Shown here: positions 9,193 through 16,614 of the stretch, piece after piece
Position numbering within the stretch: position 1 is the stretch's first letter
Layout of the letters: the number at the start of each line of letters is the position of its first letter
Assembly: GCA_963708865.1 (NCBI GenBank)
Contig: CAVPUC010000004.1
Location: forward strand, 186,001-250,000
Origin: DAIDKA01 sp963708865
GTDB lineage: Bacteria; Pseudomonadota; Gammaproteobacteria; Steroidobacterales; Steroidobacteraceae
Length of the DNA stretch: 64,000 nucleotides
Direction: 5' to 3'
Notes under the pieces: model-generated
What the model was told of the DNA's origin: nothing
The model's input: only the letters and a program-made list of their open reading frames with translations
The model's database searches: none
Translations under genes and position numbers: made by a program

Positions 9193-10344
9193 GGAAGGTC
9201 TGAAGAACTGGTCATGAGAACGCGCGAAGGGAAAGGATTGGCGTCGATTTGGCGGAACAGGCGGCTGTCCCGCTTCGAGTCGCCGTTTTTTGGCTTCGAT
9301 ATCCGGCATTTCCCGAGTTTCACCGACACGTCTCCTACGTTCTGAGCAGTTGCCTTCGGACCATGTACAGATTGGTGAGCGCCGCAGTGACTTCCAGCCG
9401 ATGCAGGTTTTTGGCCAGGCCCCGGTAGCGCGCCTTGCGGAAGCCGAAGATGTTCTTGATCACACCGAACACATGCTCGACCTTGGCGCGTACGCGCGAC
9501 TTGTTGCGGTTCTTCGCCTTCTCGATCTCGTCGATCCAGCCCTTAAAGCGATATCGTTTGTTCGTGAAGTCCTTGGCCTGCGGCGAGCGCTTGTGGATGA
9601 CGGCGCTTTGGCCTTGGTATCCGCGGTCACCCCAGACCCGCGTCTCATTGCCATGCAGCAGGTGCGGCAGCGCGTCCCGATCATGCACGTTGGCCGCCGA
9701 TGCAAGTACCGTGTGGATGATCTTTGTCGCGCTGTCGACGCCGACGTGCGCCTTCATCCCGAAAAACCACTGTTGGCCCTTCGCCGTCTGATGCATCTCC
9801 GGGTCCCGCTTGCCGTCCTGGTTCTTCGTCGAACTCGGCGCACCGATGATCGTCGCATCCACGATCGTGCCCTTGGCGATCTTGATGCCTCCCCGGCGCA
9901 AGTGATCGTTCACCGCCGTCAGCAACACCTTGCCGAGCTTGTGACGCTCCAGCAGGTGCCGAAACTTGCACACCGTCGTTTCATCGGGGGCGCCTTCGAC
10001 CCCCAGGTCGATGCCGACAAAGGCGCGCATCGCCACCGAGTCGTAAAGTGCTTCTTCCACGGCCGGATCCGACAGGTTGAACCACAGCTGCAGGAAGTAG
10101 ATCCGCAACATCCGCTCCAGAGGAATTGGCGGTCGGCCGCCGCTCTCGCTGACCTTTGGGTAAGCCGACTGCACGGCCGCAGCAAGCTCCGTCCATGGAA
10201 TGATCTTGTCCATGTCCGCCAGGAACTGCGCCCGTCGCGTCGTCTTCCCGTACTTCTCAAAGCCCGTCAATGTCGTTTGCTTCATCGCCATATCCACATG
10301 ACCGTGAACGCATGATAAGACATTATGGGTAAATCAGAGTTTCC
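9193..10344. mobile_element. complete IS5-family insertion sequence
   Basis: The element is 1152 bp. Its left end begins GGAAGGTCTGAAG and its right end, read inward on the other strand, begins GGAAACTCTGATT, giving imperfect terminal inverted repeats. Both sides are flanked by the same four bases, CTAA (9189-9192 and 10345-10348), which is the YTAR target duplication of the IS5 family. One intact transposase fills most of it. The exact flanking duplication and intact gene point to a fairly recent insertion. Confidence 0.9.
9335..10297 (-). CDS. IS5-family DDE transposase
   Basis: A 320-residue transposase that cuts and joins the ends of the surrounding insertion sequence. The N-terminal domain with KVSESGGRPPIPLERMLRIY and WFNLSDPAVEEALYDS is the DUF772-type IS5 domain. 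The DDE catalytic core shows GTIVDATIIGAP (first Asp), VWGDRGYQGQ (second Asp) and RAKVEHVFGVIK (Glu). It is full length for the group. Starts at the first ATG or at the MKQTTLTGF methionine four codons later are both possible. Confidence 0.93.
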   Translation of the reverse strand: MDMAMKQTTLTGFEKYGKTTRRAQFLADMDKIIPWTELAAAVQSAYPKVSESGGRPPIPLERMLRIYFLQLWFNLSDPAVEEALYDSVAMRAFVGIDLGVEGAPDETTVCKFRHLLERHKLGKVLLTAVNDHLRRGGIKIAKGTIVDATIIGAPSSTKNQDGKRDPEMHQTAKGQQWFFGMKAHVGVDSATKIIHTVLASAANVHDRDALPHLLHGNETRVWGDRGYQGQSAVIHKRSPQAKDFTNKRYRFKGWIDEIEKAKNRNKSRVRAKVEHVFGVIKNIFGFRKARYRGLAKNLHRLEVTAALTNLYMVRRQLLRT

Positions 10345-10548
10345 CTAACCATTTGGTTGTATTAGTGGTGGAACGGGTCAGCGCATGTCGCGCGAGAGGA
10401 TCGCATCGTCGTCCACCTTTGGCGTATCGTTCGGGTCAATCTTGAGGGTGCTGGAGGCACGTATCTAGCAATCGAACTGGTGACTGCAGCCACGCGGAAG
10501 CGCGCCGTCAGCTTGTCCTCGGACAAGCCCATGGCGCGGCAGAGATCT

Positions 10549-11355
10549 TCAGGTCCCCTCTTTCCTACGACTGCCCATCACGGCGAGGGCGCCTAAGAGC
10601 AGCGTCAGACCACTGAACGTACTGGCTAGGTCTATTTCGGGGGCTGGCGCGGGACCGGCAAGCGAGCTCACCGTCAGCTCGACGCTTTGGGCCGAGTAGA
10701 ATGCAGTGAAAGTGGCGCCGTCGGCCGTGAAACTGGTATTGCCGAAGGCTCCGTTGTAACCGCCGGCCGTCAACACATCGAAACTCTCTCCCAAGGTGGG
10801 AGTGAAGCCGCCCTCCAAGTTGACGGAGAACAGGCCGCCAAGATTATTGTTCGAACCTCCCAAACCAATGGAGCCATAGTTGGAAGCGCTAGTCAGGTCG
10901 AAGAGTAGGGTGCCGGTGTTATTGAACTGCGTGTAGGCGGTCGATACGCCGCTACCCGCAACTTCCATCGTTCCAGCATTGCTCAGCGTCGAGCACCCGG
11001 CTCCACTCACCGGACAACCGTACCCGTAAGTACCGGAGTTGGCCGCAAACACCAGATTGCCGGCGGAGTTTGTCAACGAATCCGCAGGCGATTGGAACGA
11101 GAAGATGCCCTGATTGTTGATGGTGCCGCCGTTATTCACCAGCGCCACATTCAGATAGGCATCGCCGGTATTGCTTAAAATATTCAGCGTTTGTCCGGCA
11201 GTCAGGGTGGTTGGGTCTCCCGTCGCGCTGTAGTTGGTGGAGTAAGGCCCAGGGGTCGAAATGCCCCAACTGTAATCGGCGTGTGCGTCCGTACCAAATG
11301 CCACAGCGACGGCCACAATGGCGAGCCGCATTAGATTCAGCCGCAGATCGTTCAT
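10549..11355 (-). CDS. exported protein with PEID-type CTERM sorting tail
   Basis: A 268-residue secreted protein. It has an N-terminal signal peptide ending near THADYSW, and a beta-rich, Gly/Asn/Ser-rich body with repeated NNGGTINNQG and SNAGTMEVAG-like turns, as in autotransporter or filamentous surface proteins. The C-terminus has the tripartite sorting tail: APEID, a hydrophobic helix of about 18 residues, and SRRKEGT. Such tails are handled by exosortase-type enzymes in PEP-CTERM systems. No exosortase lies in this window. Two island proteins (29.0-30.3 kb) carry the same type of tail. The start is chosen from the signal peptide and a GGAG eleven bases upstream. Confidence 0.8.
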   Translation of the reverse strand: MNDLRLNLMRLAIVAVAVAFGTDAHADYSWGISTPGPYSTNYSATGDPTTLTAGQTLNILSNTGDAYLNVALVNNGGTINNQGIFSFQSPADSLTNSAGNLVFAANSGTYGYGCPVSGAGCSTLSNAGTMEVAGSGVSTAYTQFNNTGTLLFDLTSASNYGSIGLGGSNNNLGGLFSVNLEGGFTPTLGESFDVLTAGGYNGAFGNTSFTADGATFTAFYSAQSVELTVSSLAGPAPAPEIDLASTFSGLTLLLGALAVMGSRRKEGT

Positions 11356-11409
11356 CCTTGGGATCTCCAGAAAATGGAAGGGACCGCTGGCTCGGGCACG
11401 CGGAGACAT

Positions 11410-12134
11410 TTTCCGAGCTTATTTAAGTGTAACAATCTACTGGCTCGATTAAACACCGTGACCGTCTGGTCTTCAACTCTTGTATCGCGGCTTTCCTGAA
11501 TCTCCCCAGTTCAGTGCAGTAGATGATGCTCGGTCGCATGACGGTGCGTCGGATATCTTTACAAGTTCGAATTGCGTCAGGTCTTTCGTTAGCGCTCGAC
11601 GTGCTTCAGTAGTTGTTGCGCCTCAGCCATCCTTCCTCGTAGCGCACCCTCGCGCAACGGCAATCATGGAACTCTTCGGTGATGCTGATATAAAGCGCGT
11701 TCCTGTCAGGCACTGGCGTCGGCGGTTTTTCTTCTTACCAGAACTCGTACAACCCAATCCTTGTATCCGTCTCTGCCGTATGCTGTTTAGCATCGCAGCA
11801 TCACGAGTCGCTGCGACGCTGTCGCATATGACCGTGTCGGGCACCCCATCATCGCGGTGCTTGCCGCGGTAAAGGCTTCCCAAGCATCGGTCGGGGCAGC
11901 GGATCGTGGGCCGACAGTGCAGCCTTCGGGTGAGCATGAAGTGCTTGAACTCAGCATGGAGCCTCGATGCGTCCTACTGGCTACCATTGCGCCGTCGGCC
12001 CGCACGGTCGAGGAGATCGGGTAGAGCCTCTGCGCTTGCGCTCATTCGGGAGCGCCGCAGCTACGGTCTTGGAAAAGCACTCTATTGTTGCCCCGAACGG
12101 ACCGCTCTGTATTGGGGTCCACGGATTCTTAACT
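11410..12134. other. region with no intact gene; flank of attL
   Basis: No reading frame of good coding character covers this 725-bp stretch. The part nearest attL (about 11866-12010) holds a decayed relative of the last island gene, listed separately. The remainder contains nothing I can name. Confidence 0.5.
11866..12010 (-). pseudogene. decayed paralogue of the last island gene
   Basis: On the reverse strand this stretch can be aligned with the C-terminal half of the 108-residue gene at 31256-31582. Shared DNA words include GCTTCCCA-GCATCGG and GGGTG-GC-T-A-GTG-TTGAAC, and the protein words are DAWEAF and (in another frame) FKHFMLTRRLH against FNHLTPTQRLH. It is frame-broken. It sits about 125 bp from attL, much as the intact copy sits 114 bp from attR, which suggests that it is the right end of an older element at this site. 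Confidence 0.5.
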
Positions 12135-12193
12135 GATTGATTTATATGGTGGAGCCAGACGGGATCGAACCGTCGACCTCTTGCATGCCATGC
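12135..12193. repeat. attL, copy of the 3' half of tRNA-Ala(GGC)
   Basis: These 59 bases are identical to 31696-31754. They comprise the 3' part of the tRNA-Ala gene from CCA back to the anticodon loop, plus 12 bases downstream of the tRNA. The 5' half of the tRNA is missing here, so this copy cannot give a working tRNA. It marks the left boundary of the integrated element. Confidence 0.93.
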
Positions 12194-12326
12194 TAATATT
12201 GCATTCCTGTTGATTCCGGTGTATTCCTAGCATATGGATCACGTGGAAAGCCTTAAATCGCCGCTTATTGCGCATTGTAGCCCGGAACGCGCAGGCAGTG
12301 CTAGGAACTCACAAGAACGCCATTTC

Positions 12327-12347
12327 TGGCCCCCCGCATGGCCCCCC
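12327..12347 (+). promoter_or_regulatory. paired TGGCCCCCC repeats, possible integrase arm sites
   Basis: Two copies of TGGCCCCCC start 12 bp apart, about 134 bp inside attL. A matching pair occurs just inside attR. Lambda-type integrases bind arm sites on both element ends, so these are candidates. The second copy overlaps the first possible integrase start codon. Confidence 0.35.
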
Positions 12348-13744
12348 GCGCTTTTCTCCGGTCCCAGCTCATGAGGGTTACCGACACGTGGCTGCGGAGC
12401 GTCAAGCCTCGCGCTGACCGATTCGATATCAACGTAGACGGCCGGCAGGGTCTGGTGGTGCGCGTCCACCCTTCCGGTACCGTGACGTTCAGGCTTCGGT
12501 TCTCCCGCGGAGGCAAGCGATATTGGATGGTTTTGGGCGATTACGGCGACGGCGGTCTTTACTTGGCGGACGCCCATGACGCGCACCACCAAGCGCACCG
12601 CGAACTCGCCAGGGACCTCGATCCAATCGAGGAGCGTCAGAAGCGCCTGGTCGCTGCGGAGCGGACTCGAGCTGAGCGCATTGGCGCCGGATCAGTCGCT
12701 GACCTAGTAGAGCAGTTCGTTCACCGCAAGCTCCGGGGCGAGCGCTGGGACAATTCCAGTGGCTGGGTCCGGGACGACCGCACGAAGACCAAGGCCCGCA
12801 AGCGCCCGGATGCTGCGGCTGCCCTCCTCGGCTATTCCAGCGGCCCGACTCCCGCCCGAAGGCGCCGAGGCAAGCGCAACGTGCCGACCTTCGTCTCCCA
12901 ACTGGGCAAGGTGAACGCTCACGAGCTTACGAAGCGACAGATCATCGCCTTCCTGGACAGCATCGTAGATCGCGGTTCGCCGGTCACCGCCAACCGCAAT
13001 CACGCCCTGCTCGATCAGATGTTCAAGTGGGCGGCGGCGAAGGATCTGATCCCGGGTAGCCCTATGGCTGGCATAGAGCGGCCAGGGGGCGAGGAGCGGC
13101 CTAGGGAGCGCGTACTTACCGCCGACGAGGTCAAGACCTTCTGGACGCAGCTAGAGACTGCCGACATGGCTGAGCCGACGAAGCTGGCTCTAAAGCTCCT
13201 GCTCGTAACAGGGCAGAGGCGTGGTGAGTTGACGCTCGCCCAGTGGGCGCACTTCGACCTCAACGGAAAGCTGTGGACCATCCCTGTGGAGCTGCTCAAG
13301 ACTAGCCACGCCAGACGCAGCAGCCCTGAGCCACACACGGTGCCGCTGTCACAGCTGGCGATCGATCTGCTAACGCAGCTCAAGGCGCTGTCCGGGAGTG
13401 GGCCCTACGTATTGCCGGCGCATGCGAGCAAAAAACGCAGCGGTCCTTACTCCGCTGGGGTCCTGAGTCGGGCTGTGCGGCAGAACGCTGATCACTTCGG
13501 CATTCCACACTTCACGCCACACGATCTGCGCCGCACGGCCGCCAGCATGATGACCAAACTGAAGGTGCCGCGGCTACACGTGGAGAAGGTCTTGAACCAC
13601 AGCACGGGTGATATCGCAGAAGTGTACGACCGGCACGATTACGCGGCTGAGAAGCGCGCGGCGCTCGATACGTGGGGCTCGTGCCTTAGGACAATCATTG
13701 ATGGTCACGGTAACCTGACCAACCAGGCAGCTGGCCATGAATGA
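12338..13744 (+). CDS. int: tyrosine integrase, P4/DUF4102 type
   Basis: A 468-residue site-specific recombinase that integrates and excises the element at tRNA-Ala. The N-terminal 110 residues look like the DUF4102 arm-binding domain (FDINVDGRQGLVVRVHPSG). A core-binding domain follows, with an unusual basic insert around residues 140-185 (KTKARKRPD, ARRRRGKRN). The catalytic domain has Arg in TGQRRGELTLAQW, HDLRRTAASM, the LNHST histidine and the tyrosine in IAEVYDRHDY. It is longer than most family members by that insert. The start may be this ATG or the MRVTDTW methionine eleven codons later; neither has a good ribosome site. It overlaps the next gene by 8 bases. Confidence 0.92.
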   Translation: MAPRAFLRSQLMRVTDTWLRSVKPRADRFDINVDGRQGLVVRVHPSGTVTFRLRFSRGGKRYWMVLGDYGDGGLYLADAHDAHHQAHRELARDLDPIEERQKRLVAAERTRAERIGAGSVADLVEQFVHRKLRGERWDNSSGWVRDDRTKTKARKRPDAAAALLGYSSGPTPARRRRGKRNVPTFVSQLGKVNAHELTKRQIIAFLDSIVDRGSPVTANRNHALLDQMFKWAAAKDLIPGSPMAGIERPGGEERPRERVLTADEVKTFWTQLETADMAEPTKLALKLLLVTGQRRGELTLAQWAHFDLNGKLWTIPVELLKTSHARRSSPEPHTVPLSQLAIDLLTQLKALSGSGPYVLPAHASKKRSGPYSAGVLSRAVRQNADHFGIPHFTPHDLRRTAASMMTKLKVPRLHVEKVLNHSTGDIAEVYDRHDYAAEKRAALDTWGSCLRTIIDGHGNLTNQAAGHE

Positions 13745-14399
13745 AAAGATTGGCCCGTGGAAGCGCTCGGATATCCGCAGCCTGGATCAGCTCTGCAAAG
13801 ACGCGCTACGGCTCAGCGAGGCTCCAGCCAGAAGCCTCATCGATTCGTTGGTGCCATCAAATCAGTTCAAGAACGCAAGTGCCGCGCAGACGGCTCTAGA
13901 ACTCCATCCAATCTATCGATGGCTTCGGCGCGAATTACCGACCGTGCTGAAAGCGGCGCCAGGCGATCAGATTGGCAGCGAATTCCGGCTGGTGATGCTG
14001 CTTCTGCTTCTGCGCTACATGAGCATCGCGATGGCGAGCCAAGAAAATGGGAGGAACTCGAAGGCCCGAATGGACAAGCGCCGTACAGGCGCGTGGGACG
14101 CCATTGGTCGGGTGGAAGCCTTCATAGTCGACAACACGATTACCTTGGCGGACGACAAGATTGAAATGCTTGGCTCGCTGTTGGCCGAGGCGAAAACTGA
14201 ACTGATGCGCCCGATACCGAAGGCGGCGAAGGTCCCTGCTTTGCAGGGCCTCGCATATGCGCTCTATCGACAGCTCAACATCGCCGACGCGCAACTGCTA
14301 CTGAGCATTGCCACCTGTCTAAGGGTTAAGTGCGGCGCCAATATCCAGCTAGACAAACGCACTGCTGAACGGTACGTCGCGAAAGCCCGCAAGGACTGA
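13737..14399 (+). CDS. hypothetical protein coupled to integrase
   Basis: A 220-residue soluble, mainly helical protein that I do not recognise. The start overlaps the last codons of the integrase (ATGAATGA), so translation is likely coupled. A hydrophobic helix (FRLVMLLLLLRYMSIAM, about residues 83-99) is probably buried rather than membrane-spanning because it is flanked by charged residues. The C-terminal end (DKRTAERYVAKARKD) is basic and could contact DNA. Its position suggests a helper in recombination or control of excision, but this is only inference. Confidence 0.65.
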   Translation: MNEKIGPWKRSDIRSLDQLCKDALRLSEAPARSLIDSLVPSNQFKNASAAQTALELHPIYRWLRRELPTVLKAAPGDQIGSEFRLVMLLLLLRYMSIAMASQENGRNSKARMDKRRTGAWDAIGRVEAFIVDNTITLADDKIEMLGSLLAEAKTELMRPIPKAAKVPALQGLAYALYRQLNIADAQLLLSIATCLRVKCGANIQLDKRTAERYVAKARKD

Positions 14400-14475
14400 T
14401 AATTCAAGACGACACGTAATGTCCACATCGAGGACATGTCGTGTCGCTTTTTTGCGGTGCTGCTAAGGCACGCTA

Positions 14476-14511
14476 CTCCTACAAGGTCCGGATTGTGCCG
14501 GACAGTAGGAG
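14476..14511 (+). promoter_or_regulatory. hairpin that covers the ribosome site of the AlpA-like gene
   Basis: CTCCTAC pairs with GTAGGAG, and inside them GTCCGG pairs with CCGGAC around a 6-base loop (ATTGTG), leaving small bulges. The 3' arm contains AGGAG, the ribosome site of the gene starting at 14517. In RNA it would hide that site; as DNA it could also be an operator. Confidence 0.6.
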
Positions 14512-14516
14512 TGACG

Positions 14517-14759
14517 ATGACCCCGAACCCAGCTTCCCCCACCGACAAGATCCGCACCACGCAGATTTGCGCGACGGAAGGCGTCGGCGATAGGTGCTTA
14601 CGTCAGTGGATTGCGAAGGGGCGCTTCCCTGCTCCCGACGGCAACCTGAACGGTCGCAACTTCTGGCTGCGCAGCACATACGAGCGCTGGAAAGCCGAAG
14701 TGCTCGACGGCAAGTTCTGTCAACGACGCCGGCCAGGTGTCTCAGCGCAGGCCGCCTAA
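14517..14759 (+). CDS. AlpA/excisionase-like small DNA-binding protein
   Basis: An 80-residue protein with a MerR-like helix-turn-helix of the AlpA/Xis type: IRTTQICATEGVGDRCLRQW then KGRFPAPDGNLNGRNFW. In this group the conserved word FP-P lies after the recognition helix. Such proteins switch on integrase expression or bind att DNA to favour excision. The start is set by AGGAG five bases upstream; that AGGAG lies in a hairpin. It stands apart from the integrase operon, so it may be separately controlled. Confidence 0.75.
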   Translation: MTPNPASPTDKIRTTQICATEGVGDRCLRQWIAKGRFPAPDGNLNGRNFWLRSTYERWKAEVLDGKFCQRRRPGVSAQAA

Positions 14760-14795
14760 CCACCAACATTCAATCGGCCGGACCGGCAAATGAAA

Positions 14796-14827
14796 AGGCC
14801 GGACCCTCTCGCGAAGGGAACCGGCCT
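14796..14827 (+). terminator. terminator-like hairpin
   Basis: AGGCCGG pairs with CCGGCCT, with an inner CCCT/AGGG pairing. No run of T follows, so it is a weak candidate for an intrinsic terminator and may rather protect or attenuate the RNA before the zinc-ribbon gene. Confidence 0.35.
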
Positions 14828-14840
14828 GGAAAACTCAACA

Positions 14841-14987
14841 ATGAAATTCTACAACAAATCCATCGTGCGCACACCTAAATGCGCGGCCTGCGGTACAAAG
14901 AGTTCGCAGGCTTATTGCAGTCGCTGCTTAGCCCAGTTCCCGGCTCTACGGCATTTGCTGCCGGCTACTCCACGGAGTGCCGCATGA
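14841..14987 (+). CDS. small zinc-ribbon protein
   Basis: A 48-residue protein with two closely spaced cysteine pairs, CAACGTKSSQAYCSRC, which would hold one zinc ion. The N-terminus is basic. Small ribbons like this are common in phage early regions and often bind DNA, RNA or polymerase; the specific role is unknown. It ends directly before the ATG of the next gene, so the two are likely co-translated. No strong ribosome site precedes it, which lowers certainty. Confidence 0.55.
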   Translation: MKFYNKSIVRTPKCAACGTKSSQAYCSRCLAQFPALRHLLPATPRSAA

Positions 14988-15443
14988 ATGGCCGCACCAC
15001 AATCTGCGGAAGTCTTTGCGGAGCTCGATGGAGAGAAGCCCGCCCTCATCGAGGCTGGTACGTACGAACTGCGTTTCGACTACCACGCGACTTGCGTGAT
15101 GTTCGGGCGCGCTCCGAAGCTGGCGTGCTGGTTCACCGTCGTCACGATGGGGCCGTACTTCAATACGGTGAAGCTGGCCCGATTCTACAACGTCAGGCGA
15201 CTGATCGGCCGTCCCGCTCGCAATGGGCGGTTCAAGGCAGGCTGGGGGTGCAACTTCGTACGCGAGTACGGACGGCTATTTCGGCTGCCATCTCGGCTGG
15301 ATCGGATTGGCATGTCGGAGTTTGGCCGGCACGTGATCTTGGCCAAGGTGCGCACGGTCACACACGGCGCAGATCAAAGACCAATTCCCGACGGTTTGCA
15401 GTACAGCGTCATCGACGAGCTGATCGGCATCAAACCGAGCTGA
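14988..15443 (+). CDS. hypothetical phage-type protein
   Basis: A 151-residue soluble protein that I cannot assign to a named family. It starts directly after the zinc-ribbon stop codon. The sequence is rich in aromatic and basic residues (FDYHATCVMFGRAPKLACWF, FNTVKLARFYNVRRLIG, GWGCNFVREYGRLFRLP) with the feel of a compact alpha/beta nucleic-acid-binding protein. It lies upstream of a RuvC-like resolvase, in the place where phages keep recombination and replication helpers. Confidence 0.65.
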   Translation: MAAPQSAEVFAELDGEKPALIEAGTYELRFDYHATCVMFGRAPKLACWFTVVTMGPYFNTVKLARFYNVRRLIGRPARNGRFKAGWGCNFVREYGRLFRLPSRLDRIGMSEFGRHVILAKVRTVTHGADQRPIPDGLQYSVIDELIGIKPS

Positions 15444-15690
15444 AGAAGTTATACCTGAACCTGATCCTATACCCGTACCTGTACCTACCTATAAATCCGG
15501 TATTTTCTGCTCCTAGTGCCGGAATCCGTAGGCTTTCAGCATCGGCGGCAAAATCGGTTTTTGGCAAAGTATTCCGTCCCTGGAGAACAGTTGGGTCGGA
15601 TGGCGTTCTGACTGACTTACGCCTGTCTACTGGCCCGGGCTCCGTGCTCATGTGCTCTAGCATATGGGCGCGTCCCGGGTTCCGAAATCA

Positions 15691-15723
15691 GAAGGGGCTC
15701 GTAAGGCCCCTTGAAGCCCCTTC
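15691..15723 (+). promoter_or_regulatory. hairpin with two alternative 3' arms
   Basis: GAAGGGGC can pair with GCCCCTT seven bases on, or with GCCCCTTC eighteen bases on. Two exclusive structures sharing one arm resemble attenuators, but neither is followed by a T run. Confidence 0.35.
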
Positions 15724-16009
15724 ACCGCCGCGAGCACCATACCAGCACCGTGCTAGCACTGGTCTAGGCAGGTGCTTGCACCGGTTAAGGCAGGTGCGCG
15801 CATCCGCGACTCCTCGCGAGGGTTCGCGACTCTTCGCAATCGAACGCATCGGGCTTTTAACGCTACGGCGTTACGAGACCGTTACGAGCAAACACTTCCT
15901 GAACCGTTTCCGCCTTCTTCAAGCACTTACGTCATTTGACGACGGACCAAGGACGCAAGTCCTTTCAACCAAAGGCGAAAGCGACGGAGAACCAAGGTGC
16001 CCAGCGCGT

Positions 16010-16043
16010 ACCAATTGGTTAAGCAATTGCTCGACCAATTGGT
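16010..16043. promoter_or_regulatory. three tandem 10-bp palindromes at 12-bp spacing
   Basis: ACCAATTGGT, AGCAATTGCT and ACCAATTGGT are each perfect palindromes, separated by two bases each, so their centres repeat every 12 bp. They share the core CAATTG. They lie 22 bp before the RuvC-like gene, where an operator would be expected. Confidence 0.7.
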
Positions 16044-16065
16044 TCTGTGATCAGCAGCGACCGAC

Positions 16066-16602
16066 GTGGAGCACCAGGACATGATTATCGGTATCGACCC
16101 CGGTCTGAGTGGCGCACTCGCTGTACTAAGTTCTACTGGCGAGCTTGGATGCCTGGCCGACCTTCCCGTGATCCGCGATGGCCGGCTTGCCTGGATCGAC
16201 GGCGGCCGGCTGCAATCGCTGCTGATCCAGACATTGCAAGGCCGACCGGCGCGAGCAGTCGTTGAACGTACCTCGAGCATGCCCGGGCAAGGCGTTGCAT
16301 CGAGTTTCACGTTTGGCGTGGGCTTCGGTTCAATCCTCAGCGTGCTGCAGGCCCTCCACCTACCGATCGAACTGGTGACCGCGGCTACTTGGAAAAAGGC
16401 GCTCGGCCTTTCCAGCGACAAGCGCGCGTCGCTAGACAAGGCGCGGCTGCTGTACCCGGACGCGGAGCTTCACCTGGCTAAGCATGACGGTCGCGCCGAG
16501 GCTCTGCTTCTAGCTCACTGGTGGCTGTGCCGCACGCGCGAACGCATCACCCAGACTTTCACTGATTCGCAAATCGCGCCGCTAGTGGCGCTTAACCCCT
16601 GA
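16066..16602 (+). CDS. RuvC-like Holliday-junction resolvase
   Basis: A 178-residue nuclease of the RNase H-like fold that would cut four-way DNA junctions. Acidic residues lie in the expected places: Asp in MIIGIDPGLSGAL near the start, Glu in AVVERTSSMPGQGVASSF near residue 68, and His/Asp/Glu in AKHDGRAEALLLAHW near 145. Length is that of RuvC and phage RuvC-like enzymes. Phages use such enzymes to resolve branched DNA before packaging, which fits the terminase genes further on. The GTG given and the ATG five codons later are both possible starts; neither has a strong ribosome site. Confidence 0.85.
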   Translation: MEHQDMIIGIDPGLSGALAVLSSTGELGCLADLPVIRDGRLAWIDGGRLQSLLIQTLQGRPARAVVERTSSMPGQGVASSFTFGVGFGSILSVLQALHLPIELVTAATWKKALGLSSDKRASLDKARLLYPDAELHLAKHDGRAEALLLAHWWLCRTRERITQTFTDSQIAPLVALNP

Positions 16603-16614
16603 AGGAGATCCCCC

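Larger units (their letters stand above)
15444..16065. other. 622-bp non-coding region with many repeats
   Basis: No credible gene is seen. From left to right it holds a Pro-codon-like tract (about 15450-15490), a hairpin with alternative partners (GAAGGGGC at 15691 can pair with GCCCCTT at 15706 or GCCCCTTC at 15716), two direct repeats AGGCAGGTGC 22 bp apart (15766, 15788), two near-copies of CGCGACTCYTCGC 20 bp apart (15805, 15825), and three tandem palindromes at 16010-16043. This is a good candidate for a replication origin or control region of the element. Confidence 0.6.

Noticed and set aside
12147..12193. A second tRNA-Ala gene at attL
   Set aside because: Only the 3' half and anticodon loop are present; the sequence diverges directly after the att repeat, so no cloverleaf forms.
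14879..16084. A 401-residue forward open frame through the repeat-rich gap
   Set aside because: It overlaps the better-supported 151-residue gene in another frame and its sequence is Arg/Ser-rich without structure; the gap looks non-coding.
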